A DNA stretch of 47,765 bases from a virus. The notes beneath the pieces are model-generated. The model did not search any database, was not told where the DNA came from, and was given only the letters and a program-made list of their open reading frames with translations. Location: positions 1-47,765 of IMG/VR virus record IMGVR_UViG_3300021600_000010; one strand, written 5' to 3'. Below are positions 1 to 11,200 of the stretch, one piece after another (positions within the stretch are counted from its first letter, which is position 1; every line of letters starts with the position of its first letter). A program made the position numbers and the translations under genes.

Positions 1-702
1 ATGGCTTTTAAAGGTTTAACAGGTCCAGAATCTTTAGCGGCATTAGGTAGTGTAATAGCAATTATGGTTGGTTTTGCTTTTATGATAGATGTTGTGGCTG
101 CGGCCGCGTTACCAGCCGCACTTCCGTTATTAGCTTTAGGAGTGGCATTCCTTATGATAGGTGGTGGTATCGCTATAGCGGCTTTAGGATTGTCAGTATT
201 AGTGGGTTCATTCACAAAAATGTTTTCAGTGATAGGAGATAATGGAAGTAGTCTTATATTAGCTGGAATAGGATTTATGTCCATGGCCGCTGGTATAGGG
301 GCCTTATCAATTTCATTAATTGCTTTGGGAGCTGCATCACTACTTGCTTTACCTGGTTTATTAATATTGGGTGGTGTTACTTCGATGTTAACAGAAACAG
401 CCTCAGCTCTCGCCTCAACAGGTGGGTCAGAAGGTATCACAAAGACTATAAGTGCAATAAATTCTGTTGATACAGGTAAACTTGAAGCTTTAAAAGAATT
501 GTCCGTGTGGATGTCATTATTGGGTGCTACAACAACAATTAAATTTGACGAAAGTCTTCACGTAGATGGTTCAATAGAAATAAACGGTCAAGCTGGTGGT
601 AAAAAAGATACTGATTGGATATCAGACCCAATATTCATAAGTAAATTAAAAGAATTTGTTGCTGATGCAACTAAGAAAGATAAAAATGGCGGCTATATAT
701 AA
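1..702 (+). CDS. Probable tail tape-measure protein, C-terminal part (5' end outside window)
   Basis: This reading frame is open from base 1, so the first ATG is probably an internal methionine of a longer gene cut by the window edge. The first ~140 residues are a series of very hydrophobic, Ala/Gly/Leu-rich segments (for example ALGVAFLMIGGGIAIAALGL) resembling the membrane-spanning part of phage tape-measure proteins. These proteins set tail length and may help DNA cross the inner membrane. A polar C-terminal tail follows, with a short beta-rich stretch (SLHVDGSIEING) and a terminal helix (DPIFISKLKEFVADATKK), an ending often seen in tape-measure and tail proteins. Its place just before baseplate genes fits T4 gene order (29, then hub and wedge genes). 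The tape-measure call is inferred from composition and context; a different membrane-active virion protein is possible. Confidence 0.55.
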   Translation: MAFKGLTGPESLAALGSVIAIMVGFAFMIDVVAAAALPAALPLLALGVAFLMIGGGIAIAALGLSVLVGSFTKMFSVIGDNGSSLILAGIGFMSMAAGIGALSISLIALGAASLLALPGLLILGGVTSMLTETASALASTGGSEGITKTISAINSVDTGKLEALKELSVWMSLLGATTTIKFDESLHVDGSIEINGQAGGKKDTDWISDPIFISKLKEFVADATKKDKNGGYI

Positions 703-789
703 TATGCTTTATTTAAGCTGCTTTTATATTATAATTGCTTAAGCTTTATAGGATCCGCGCTAATATTAGCAATAAAATTCCTTTAAGTA

Positions 790-807
790 AATATTTATAT
801 TAAAAAG
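790..807 (+). promoter_or_regulatory. Candidate late promoter element, TATTTAT type
   Basis: TATTTAT at 792-798 lies 25 bp before the ATG at 817, in the only sizeable gap (114 bp) of this part of the window. The surrounding AATATTTATATTAAAAAG matches the element found ahead of several other transcription-unit starts. The same gap also holds a perfect 12-bp palindrome, GCTAATATTAGC, at 759-770, with no U-tract after it. Confidence 0.45.
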
Positions 808-816
808 ATTTAAAAG

Positions 817-3800
817 ATGCCATCAAATGCTATAAATCCAAATAATTACAATATTGACGATTTCGACAGTGGGTTCTTAGGACCTATAACGGATACTAAT
901 TTTCGTACTTATTTATTCTCACATAATTTATCCAATGTTAACCCAATTGTTAATGCCGATTTAGGTGGTAACGCTTTACAGGATAGAGGTACAGAATACG
1001 ATGTTAGTCAGTCAAACCCAAATATTGTAGATGTACCTGATTTAGGTACTGTCGCGGTTACACCTTCAGTATACAATAATTTTACTGATCCAAGACAGTT
1101 GAATTTGGATATGAACCCAACTTCTAATCAATTAGCAAGTTGGTACCCTGATTATGGGGCTATCTATAATCAATTAAATAATGATTATGCATCACAATAC
1201 GGTGTTCCGCAAACCTTAAGAATTGGTTTTGTTGGTAATGTGGACAGTTGGGTTACAAACGGATATACAGTTACAGCTCACGAAATAAGAGATATTGAAT
1301 TATTAAACCCACTAAATAACAGATACGGGCCAAGTGAAATTATTGCATATTCCACAACAGGTGCTGATGATTTAATTTATAGTAATACAGGTTATATTGA
1401 ATATAGTACTTTTTCACAAGGTGATTTCCGTGACCAATTATTAAGTAGAAGTTTAGGTGTTGGTATTGTACCGTTTAGTACGTTAGGTTCTGGTATTGAT
1501 TTTAAACCTGATGGTAAAAACATATCTGAATTAGATACAATTGCCAGAAAAAGAAGAGGTGAAGAAGTTGCTAATAGAATTAAATTAAATTTTACCAATA
1601 ATACAATCGGTATGTTAAATACAAGTCCTTTTGATTTATTGGCGGGGGGAAACTTAATTCAACAAAATTATAAAATCACTGTACCTAAAACATCCATTGG
1701 TAAAGCTGCAGAATTTGCTGCTGACCTTGCTGGATTTACTTTACCTACAAGTATTATACCTGCTGGTGCCTTTGGTGAGTACGGTGTAGATACTACATCA
1801 ATAGATGTTACAAGTGATATCATAGACTATACAGGTAGTGGACAAAAATCTTTACTATATAATGCACTTTTTATTAACAAATATGGTCCGAAAATAAAAT
1901 CTAATCCTACAACTTCATTGTTAGGGATTATTAAAGAAAAGTTAGGTGCGGGACAACAACCACAAACACAAAATTATTTAAATTATTCTGAAAAAAAAAT
2001 TAGTGGTAATAGATCCACATCTATTATTGACGCAATAAATAACGCGGTTAAAGGTGTATTAACCAAATCAAGTGGTAACTCCCCAAAACCACCAGAAGAA
2101 GATATATCACCAAGTAGTCCTGGAAGTGATAAGTACGGTGGTTTCTACGGAAGGTTTGAACAATATAGTTCTGTAGGTAAGAACACATTAAGTGAAAACG
2201 GTGGTTTTAATGGTGATGTACCTATATATGATGATAAAAATAAAAATTTAACAACCTATAATGGTACACCTACAAAACAAGATATTACCGTTACTGATGA
2301 AAGATTTGATTGGAGAGCCACTACAGACGGTAGTAATCCGTTTAAAAGGGGTTTGTTAAAATATACACAGGATTTAGTTAATAAATCTAAGTTAGGTTCA
2401 GCTGCTGGTTATATAGGGTATTTTGATTCAGTTGGTGGAGACGGGGCTTTAGTTAATGGAGCACATCAGACAGGTGTTAAAACTGCTAACGAAAAACCTA
2501 ATAATCCTTCTAAAGGTAATACTGTTAGAAATTTAAAATTTACAAGTAATAATGGTTCTCTAACAACAAATATGGGTGGTGGTGATAGTTACTGTCGTTC
2601 ATGGTCTTCTCGTAAAAAATATCATACATGGTCAGATTTAATTAGAAGTGGCGGTAATTGGTGGAAAGGTGGTAACAATAACACTGATATGACTATGAAT
2701 AATTTTGGCCAAGATAACGTAGGTATACCTAAAATAGCTTGGGAAAATTCGGATTCAGTTGAATTTAACAATTTAGTTGATTTCACTAATGGAGTTAATT
2801 CAATTAATAAAGGTGTAAATAGTAATTATAAAGGGTTGTTAATACCATATATGTTTTCTATAGAAAATTTAGCTTGGAAAGATGCCCCACAAATGACGCA
2901 ATTACCACCTTGTGAGGTAGGACCTAATGGTGGTAGAATAATGTGGTTTCCGCCTTATGATATTAATTTCACTGATAACACTTCTGTTAGTTGGGATAGC
3001 ACTAACTTCATTGGTAGGGGTGAACCGATATATACTTATAACCATACTGAAAGAAGTGGTTCATTAGATTTTACTATTATTGTTGACCACCCTTCAGTTT
3101 TAAATGACATAAAGAAAACTTTCAAAGATAATGTTCTTAGTGACGAAGCTTATCATTCTTTCTTTGCTGGGTGTGATGCTGACACTTTAAAAGAAATATT
3201 TGCTAATTATATACCTTCTAATTTAGATACGACAAATACAACAAATAATAGTGATAATAACCCTTCAATACCTAAGATACAACCTAAAGATCCTGCAGAA
3301 CCACCATTTAATAATATTAATATATTTTTTGAAAATTGTAGGACCTCTAACGATACTATAGGAAGGGAAGTTGATTTAGATAAATATGAAGTGACCGTAC
3401 CAAGCATTGTTAACGTTAATGAGAATGATTGGAACGGTGATGGTGAATTATACCCTTGTGGCCCTGCAGGTGATAATAGTTACGAATACCTAAACAAAGG
3501 TATTAAAGACCAATTAAATGAATTGGCGACTTTTTTAGTGACAGAAGAAGGTAAAAATTATACAATAAAAATTAATGGTTATACATCACCAGCACAACCA
3601 AATAATAATTTTAATGTTAAGTTATCACAGGATAGGGCTAATAGTACACAGGCATATCTTTATGATTTGATGGATACTGAAGAAGGTGGTGACGCAGCAC
3701 ATTTAGATGGTCTTAATAGTAATCCACAATACCCTTTAGAAAGTGATAGTAATTACACACTAAAAAGGTGGGTTGTAACTGGTATACCTAATGAAAGTGC

Positions 3801-4866
3801 GCCAAACCCATGTACCCCAAGTAGTAATTGTATAAATATTAATGGACAAAATGATTGTTGTGATGGTAACCCTTGTGACATTACATTAGAATGGGGACAA
3901 GCTAATTCAAGTGTTGCTAAATCACATAGGTATTCAGAAATAATTCTTGAAAAGAATTTGGATACACAAATTCTTTTGAGACAACAAATAAAAAACGATA
4001 CAACAAAACAGAATACACAACAAAGTTCTAACAATACACAAAATAAGGCTACATTAGCTGATGTTATTTCTAAAAACTTTATAACAGAATGTGATTATTT
4101 TGAGTCCATAAAAAAGGATAGTCCTTTTATTTATAATTCCTTTAGTGAAAAAATAAAAAATTTTCATCCAGCATTCCATTCTATAACACCTGAAGGATTT
4201 AATTCGAGATTAACTTTCTTACATCAATGTACAAGACAAGGACCTCAAATTATTGATCCAACACAACCCTCAAATATGGTATTTGGAAGGCCACCGATTT
4301 GTGTTTTAAGAATTGGTGATTTTTATCATACAAAAATAGTTATTGATAGTATGAATATAACATACGAACCTTTACAATGGGATTTAAACCCAGAAGGAAT
4401 TGGTGTACAACCTATGTTAGCAAAGATAAATATGTCGTTTAAATTCATTGGAGGTAGTTCATTAGGAGGTCCTATTAAACAATTACAGAACGCTGTATCA
4501 TATAATTTCTTTGCGAATACAGGTGTTTATAACCCAGCAAAGATATTAGAACAAAAAATAGGGGATAGAATGAAATTTATTTATGGATCCTTCTTAAATC
4601 CAAATGATGAAGATACAGCCATGAATGCGTTAAGTGAAAATTTGGCTGAAATACAATTAAAAATAAATGTACAAAACGCATCCTCTGTAAATTCAACTTC
4701 TAAAGGTAAAGAAGCTGCAGCAAGTAGTGGTACTACAACACAAACAGACACTAATATACCTAAAAATGATACAACTGGTGTTTCAGGTAATGATAATGTA
4801 TATTCTGTAACACCAAATAATTCTTCCGTAGTGTCACAAGTTACCAAACCAGTCACTAACCCTTAA
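817..4866 (+). CDS. Large baseplate/tail-tube-associated protein with an embedded OmpA-like domain
   Basis: This 1349-residue virion protein lies between the tape-measure end and the gp53-like gene, where T4-like phages keep baseplate hub and tube-cap genes. Three regions stand out. Residues ~678-758 contain WFPPYDINF, then FIGRGEPIYTYNHTERSG and FTIIVDHP, a pattern I associate with baseplate adaptor proteins. Residues ~866-1045 resemble an OmpA/MotB peptidoglycan-binding domain, with INGYTS and LSQDRANSTQAYL matching the usual GHTD...LSxxRAxxVxxYL. The Asp of GHTD is Ser here, while the following Arg is kept. Residues ~1159-1213 have IDSMNITYEPLQWDLNPEG followed by FKFIGG, another conserved-looking beta domain. 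The tail is Ser/Thr/Asn-rich. The start at 817 follows an A-rich leader and a promoter-like element. Virion function is likely; the exact T4 counterpart (gp48/gp54 or other) is uncertain. Confidence 0.6.
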   Translation: MPSNAINPNNYNIDDFDSGFLGPITDTNFRTYLFSHNLSNVNPIVNADLGGNALQDRGTEYDVSQSNPNIVDVPDLGTVAVTPSVYNNFTDPRQLNLDMNPTSNQLASWYPDYGAIYNQLNNDYASQYGVPQTLRIGFVGNVDSWVTNGYTVTAHEIRDIELLNPLNNRYGPSEIIAYSTTGADDLIYSNTGYIEYSTFSQGDFRDQLLSRSLGVGIVPFSTLGSGIDFKPDGKNISELDTIARKRRGEEVANRIKLNFTNNTIGMLNTSPFDLLAGGNLIQQNYKITVPKTSIGKAAEFAADLAGFTLPTSIIPAGAFGEYGVDTTSIDVTSDIIDYTGSGQKSLLYNALFINKYGPKIKSNPTTSLLGIIKEKLGAGQQPQTQNYLNYSEKKISGNRSTSIIDAINNAVKGVLTKSSGNSPKPPEEDISPSSPGSDKYGGFYGRFEQYSSVGKNTLSENGGFNGDVPIYDDKNKNLTTYNGTPTKQDITVTDERFDWRATTDGSNPFKRGLLKYTQDLVNKSKLGSAAGYIGYFDSVGGDGALVNGAHQTGVKTANEKPNNPSKGNTVRNLKFTSNNGSLTTNMGGGDSYCRSWSSRKKYHTWSDLIRSGGNWWKGGNNNTDMTMNNFGQDNVGIPKIAWENSDSVEFNNLVDFTNGVNSINKGVNSNYKGLLIPYMFSIENLAWKDAPQMTQLPPCEVGPNGGRIMWFPPYDINFTDNTSVSWDSTNFIGRGEPIYTYNHTERSGSLDFTIIVDHPSVLNDIKKTFKDNVLSDEAYHSFFAGCDADTLKEIFANYIPSNLDTTNTTNNSDNNPSIPKIQPKDPAEPPFNNINIFFENCRTSNDTIGREVDLDKYEVTVPSIVNVNENDWNGDGELYPCGPAGDNSYEYLNKGIKDQLNELATFLVTEEGKNYTIKINGYTSPAQPNNNFNVKLSQDRANSTQAYLYDLMDTEEGGDAAHLDGLNSNPQYPLESDSNYTLKRWVVTGIPNESAPNPCTPSSNCININGQNDCCDGNPCDITLEWGQANSSVAKSHRYSEIILEKNLDTQILLRQQIKNDTTKQNTQQSSNNTQNKATLADVISKNFITECDYFESIKKDSPFIYNSFSEKIKNFHPAFHSITPEGFNSRLTFLHQCTRQGPQIIDPTQPSNMVFGRPPICVLRIGDFYHTKIVIDSMNITYEPLQWDLNPEGIGVQPMLAKINMSFKFIGGSSLGGPIKQLQNAVSYNFFANTGVYNPAKILEQKIGDRMKFIYGSFLNPNDEDTAMNALSENLAEIQLKINVQNASSVNSTSKGKEAAASSGTTTQTDTNIPKNDTTGVSGNDNVYSVTPNNSSVVSQVTKPVTNP

Positions 4867-4878
4867 TAAAAAAATACT

Positions 4879-5208
4879 ATGGCAAAACAATATTACGATA
4901 GATATCAAGATTTTAGGTTTAATAATGAGGTTAAAGTTTTACCATTTATTAAATTACCTAACAGAAATACCGATATCATTATAGAGTACAAAAGTAACAG
5001 AACAAGACTTGACATTGTTTCTAACACATACTATGGTACACCTTACTATGGTTGGTTAATAATGCAATCAAACCCTGAATATGGCGGTTTAGAGTTTGAC
5101 ATACCTGACGGAGCGTATGTTAGAGTACCATTTCCATTGGTTAATGCTTTACAAGATTATCAAAAAGCAACAGAAAATTATAACGTTTTATATAATATTA
5201 ACGATTAA
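4879..5208 (+). CDS. gp53-like baseplate wedge protein
   Basis: This 109-residue protein has the pattern of the gp53/LysM-like baseplate family: a short N-terminal strand region, then TRLDIVSNTYYGTPYYGWLI, where a repeated 'D.(I/V)(A/S)..YYGTP.Y.W.I' helix-loop is typical, and then an EFDIPDGAYVRVP segment. In T4, gp53 joins wedges to the central hub. Its position directly before the hub gene supports this role. The stop overlaps the next start as TAATG, so the two genes are probably translationally coupled. The ATG at 4879 follows an A-rich leader (AATAAAAAAATACT) with no Shine-Dalgarno site. The family call rests on motif and position and could equally be phrased as a LysM-like baseplate protein. 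Confidence 0.6.
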   Translation: MAKQYYDRYQDFRFNNEVKVLPFIKLPNRNTDIIIEYKSNRTRLDIVSNTYYGTPYYGWLIMQSNPEYGGLEFDIPDGAYVRVPFPLVNALQDYQKATENYNVLYNIND

Positions 5209-8200
5209 TGTCTTATACAAAGAGTGAATTTACACCTAATCTAATTAGTGGTCCTGGATTAAGTCAACAAAATGATGTTAGGATTTTAGATCCTAATCCG
5301 TTAGGTCAGATTGTCCCACATGAGGATTTATTTATTTATGCTAGTTTAAAAGCTAGACAAAAAAGTAAAACAGTTTTAACTGAAAACAGTTTGGGTAAGA
5401 TAGAATTATCAAACCTAATTCAACAAGATATTAGTTTAACTTCTCCTACATCCACACAGGTAATCGATAGAGAGGTTTTATTTAAAACAAAGCCTGTTCT
5501 AACAACAGATTGGACTGAAATTGGTGGGTGGAAAAGTAGTGCAAATAAAATATACCAAGATTTTGAAGGTTTTGGTATTACAAACATTGATATTGAAATT
5601 AAAAGTCAGGTAGCACCAAAAATTGTTATAGATTTTGTTGATGTTCGTGGGGCTACACTTTTCGAACAAGGTTCTTGTTCTCCTTACGGTTTATTCTTTA
5701 ATTTACCATACCCCATATTTGAACTTACGTTAAAAGGTTATTACGGTAAAGCAGTAAATTATTATTTAAATTTAGTTAAATTCAATTCAAAATTCAACTC
5801 AGAAACAGGGAATATGGAATGTAGGGCTGAATTTATTGGTTATACTTTTGCTTTTCTTTCCGACATGATTGTTAGTTATGTTGAGGCATCACAAAATTTA
5901 AAAGATCAGTACAACCCACAAGGTATTTTACGTCAGAAATATGCTGATACAAAGAAATTTTATGTTAATAACGGTATAAATATAGTAGGTAATGGCGAAC
6001 AACCTTGGTGTGATACACCAAAAAACCCAAACCACTGTACAACTATAATGGACTTAATTGGTGCTTTAAAAACATTCGATGATGTTCAAAAATCAAATAT
6101 TGTTGGTAGCCCCGAATATACTGAATTAAATGATTTAGTACAATTAGAAAAGGATTATAAAGACTATGCAAACCAAGTTTATAATTTAATAAATGAATTA
6201 AATAAAGACAGTAACGTTAAATCTTCAACAAGTTCAAGTATTAATTCAAATACACAACCATGGAAGTTTTGTACTACTACCAATAATGGTACAACACAAG
6301 AAGTAGTTGACGGTGGTACTATATATAAATATTTTAATAAAACAAATAATGGATTATTATTAAATTCAGTAAATACTATTTTAAGTAGAAAAATTGGTAA
6401 AAGTAATGTCTATGATAGTAATATAGGTATAACTTGTTTAGTTGATGATCCAGCTAATTTTACAGATAAAAAAAATCTATATAGTAGTAAGAATTTAAAT
6501 ACAAAACCTTGGATGTTGGGCCTTTTAAAACCATTAGGTTATCCAGCTGTAACAGGTGAAGAAGATTTTATAAATTCAGATCCTGTACTATACCCACCAG
6601 GTTGGTCAGTTTCATCAACACCTGTGAAAGAAGGCCTTGGGTTAATCGATTTAGGATATATTGTGGATGACATTAATAGAGAATTAGATTTATTAAATAA
6701 CCCAGATAACGGTATTATAACTTTAAAAAGAAAAGAAGTTATAGACGGTATAAACGCTATTATATCTGAAAACATAGGGTTCAACCCAACAATTAGAAAT
6801 ATATTCACAGTTCTTTTATGTAATACAGACGCATTTATGGAAATACTTAAAAATGTTGCTGTTGCTGCAGAGAACTATCATAAAACAGAAAATCTAACTA
6901 ATTATGTATCAGCTAATGGTAATGAACAAATAATTTCTGGTAATAATAAATATGTATATCCATGGCCTACCTATTTAGAAAAGGTACATACACCAAAAAC
7001 AACGTCAAATGGTTTAGCTAATAATCAACAAGGTACTAAAGAAGTTTATCCTGGTAATAAATTCCCTAATTGGCCAGAAACAATATTTGTTGAAGATTTT
7101 ATTAAAGCTTTATTGGTATTAAAAAGACAAAATGATATACAAAATAATAAAACCGAAGGCATACCTGGTTACGATAATTACGCACCGATAAACCCACTGG
7201 AGTCCCAATATTGGGAAACAACACCAAGCCCAATTAAGTATACGGATGTTGAAGGTAAAAACGACATTCTAAAAATAATAGGTGAAAGGTTGTTTATTTC
7301 ATTAGACCACTCATTTTTTCAACCAATAAGGTTAACAGAAGATAGTTTATTAATACCTAGAATAGGTGTCGGTAATTGGAACCCAATTAAAAATAACCAA
7401 GTAGGTGGTGGTTTTTTAGACCAATTAGCTAAAGTTGAGGCTTGGAATTTAGCTAATACGTTAGATAATAAAGATAGGTTGAATGGTTTTATAAACTATT
7501 CGGATAGTACCACTTTTATAGATGATGTGTTTAAACAACTAAATCTTAGTAACAATAATAATGGCGGAGTTTTTAAAATAGTAACAGGTAATGATATAAG
7601 AAAAGGTTCAGTAATATCAGGTGGTGATGACATGGGTTTTAACCCTAACGAACAGTATTGTGTTTTTAAATCAGAAACTAATGGTATAATGATTAAGAAG
7701 ATAGACGGAAACCCTTCATATGTTCATCCAAACCCTTTTAAAATGGATGTTAATAATTTGATAAAACTAATCCCGCCTAGTCGTCAATCAGAATTTAATA
7801 ATAAGAAAATACAAATAACCAATAAAACATTTTCTGATAGTATATTAAAAAATTACCAAAATCAATTTGTTTCTTCAACAAATAATATAGATTTTAGTAC
7901 TACAGCATTTAAAGCAGGTGCAACTGGGTTTCCAAAAAGTTTAGTAGGGTTTGACGATAATCAAAAAATATTATCTTTCGATAAACCACAATTATATAGT
8001 ACATTAGCTATAACTGTAGGTAAAAATCTTATTAAGGACATTGATTTTAGTGATTGGTGGTTGAACGGCACACTTACAGATGATAGTTTAGCTGGTAGTT
8101 TAACCTCTAACATGGGGCTGGTAACTTATTGGTCTAAATTTTATGCAGCAAACCCTACTAATAACTATGTTAGTGAAATTAGTTTTTTGACTATAGATGG

Positions 8201-11200
8201 TGGTAGATTTTCTGGTTTACCAGAAAAACAAACAGATCAAATCATATATAACAATAATTTATATGATAAAATTAAAGGTGATGTTAAAACATTATCTGAG
8301 GTTACAATAGAGTTAGAGGGTAGTAACTCTACAAATGCTGATGTAAGACCTTTTTATAGTATATATGCAGCACTTAGTGTGGGTACACCATTGGTTACCA
8401 CACCACTTTGGTTAGACAATGTTAATAATTTTAGAAAACTAACAAGAGGTAATGGTGTGGTAACGTTATCTGAACCTGATGAAGCTAAAAATTTAGCTTA
8501 TTTATTTTTACATAGTTTAAAAATGACACCTAATATTGTTAGGGTTATTAATAATAATGGTAATTTTTATCACGGTTCTAAAAACTCTAGCGTTATATGG
8601 TCTTTAAAAGCTTTTAATACATCATCTGGTGTGGCAAAAGTACCTAAAGCTTGGTTACTAACTTTAGGTGCGCAACTTTGGAGATGGAGGGAATTTGTTG
8701 GTGTAGACAATAACGGCCGTTGGAAAAAACCTTTAACTTGTATACGTTGTGGTACAGGTGATTTACCAATAGGTAATGGTGATCCTTTAGTACAACCAGG
8801 TTGGAATTCTGTTGATGGTGGACCTCGTAATAATGGAAATGGTAAATTAGACTTTAGAAACGATAAAACACAATATTTAACTGAAATATACGGTGCTTCT
8901 CCCGCAACAACTGGTTATAAATACCCGTCTGTCTTTGGTCCTAATTACCAAGCCCTAACAGATACTAGTAGAGGTTCTTCAAAAACAAACGGTGATGGAG
9001 ACTATAGTAAATATATTGGTTTTAGATACTATAATTTTTACCAAGAAAAAACTGGAAAATTGTCACAATATTTGAACAAAGAAGTTGGTGACACCGTAGT
9101 TAAGGAGTATAGTTGGCCACAAACATATATAGCACCACATCATATACCTTATATATCACCAGCAACCTGGGATAATATAAGTAATGGTCAGGGAAGTGCT
9201 TTTGTAGTTTTAACAGACGGTAAAATAGGTTTTCAAGATTATGTAACATTAATGCCTAATAAACGTACAGTTACAGGTACAAATACTAATCTTGATTATA
9301 ACGAAGATGGTACACCAATTAGTAATAATATTTACGCACACAGATCTAAAGAAGAAGATGGTAATTTAGGTTTGATAATACAAAACTTAGATGATAGGGT
9401 TAAGGATTTAATTGTTAACGAATTCGAAACTTGGGCTATAGATGAATGGAAAAAAACTTTATTACCTATAGTTGATCCAGTTAATTTTCCACCAGTAGGT
9501 GGTACTTTAACTTCCTCATATAGTTATTTGACTGGTCAAAAATCACCTTCATCACAACAATTACCAGTAACTAATCTTGATGATGATATATTTACTTTAG
9601 CTTTAAATTCAACTTCTGGTTTACTTTATAATTATTTATTAACACAAGAATATTGGATTTTAAATTCTACACCTAAAATTTGGTATGGTTATGGGGATGA
9701 CACACAACTTGATACAGACAAAACAAACCAATTTTATGATGATGGGTTTGTAGTAAGTAAAAGTCAATTCGACCAATATTTAACAACTTTCTTAAGTGAA
9801 TGGAATGCAGCTAAAACAGCTCGTCTTAAAGAGTTAGATGATCAAAATAAAAATAATAATAAAACTAACGGTTTAGAAGATACTGTAACAGACGATACGG
9901 ATGTTAAATTAAGTCTTTATAGAACATTTAAATCTTTAACTGATAAATGGATATCTTCATCAACAAAAGGTACCATGTTCTTTAATATAGTTAATAGTGC
10001 TAACGGCTCTTCTTGTGGGTATAAATCTGTACCAACAACTTTAGCATCACATTTTCAATATGTTAATAGGGTAATGGGTGATATCGGTAATTTGGCTGTA
10101 ATAGATATTAACAAACTAAGTGTATTAAAGGATAATTTAAAAATTACTCTTTACCAATATTTGTCAGACCTTTTAGTAGATAACGAATATCTTTTCTTCC
10201 CTTTACCTACTTATGTAAATTTAACAGGACAGGGGGTTAAAGGTGAAGATTTATTAGATATGTTTAGGCCTTCATTATTAGATATTAAAGATATTAGTTG
10301 TGGACCTCTATTCTTATGTATGTACGTAGGTGGTACGTCAAGACAACTAAAGTTTAAATCGTCACAAAATTGTCCTATAGATCAAAACGTTTTAAATAAC
10401 ATAGCTGATGATGGCTTTTCATTAACTGATTTAAATGCTCCAGAAGAAATCCTTAATCCAACAAACATTAAAGGTAGTAAGAGTGACGGATATACGGCAT
10501 TTAAAGTTCTTTACGGTGTTGAAAATCAAAATCATTTTAAAAATATTCAATTAGACCAATCTGAATTTAGTGAAACAGCGGAATCTTTATTGGTAATAGA
10601 TAAGATATCACAGCAAGGTGGTAGTGACCAATCGTCCAAGGGTCAGAACTTAAACAGTATGTATTTAACACGTTCATATACTGCAACAATTGAATCAATG
10701 GGTAATATGATGATACAACCAATGACATATTTTGATTTGGCTGGAGTACCTATGTTTAGTGGAGCGTACCTGATAACAGAAGTTAGACATAATTTTAAAC
10801 CTAACAATGCTTCAACAACATTTAAAGGTGTAAGACAACCAAGAGCTACTATACCTATCGTAACTGATGCCGCTTTAGCAATGAAGATTGATTTCAAAGA
10901 TGTTAAAGGTACACCAAACGGTTCTATTAAAAACCTAGCCACTTCTTCTACTTCTGGAAACGGTACAATACCTGTAGTAGACCCAAGCCATTACCCTGAT
11001 ATTAGTCAAGATATATTAAAACTATTCGGTAACCCTGTTATCTGTACTAGCCAACCAAAAATAAACAGCCCTTATTATCGTAATAGTAATGGTGAATACC
11101 ACGGTGGACTTGATATTGGGTTTTCTAATCCTGACACAAAAGATGTTAATGGTAAAGGTACATCAGCTAAAGTTATTTCAGCTTATAATGGTGTTGTTAC

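Noticed and set aside
759-770. Palindrome GCTAATATTAGC as a terminator
   Set aside because: There is no loop and no following T-run; it may be an operator but nothing supports this.
3753-4034. Minus-strand ORF opposite the 1349-residue protein
   Set aside because: Low-complexity product antisense to a well-supported gene, with no promoter-like element; the same applies to minus ORFs near 1392, 3207, 4581, 6539, 10643, 25830 and 41212.
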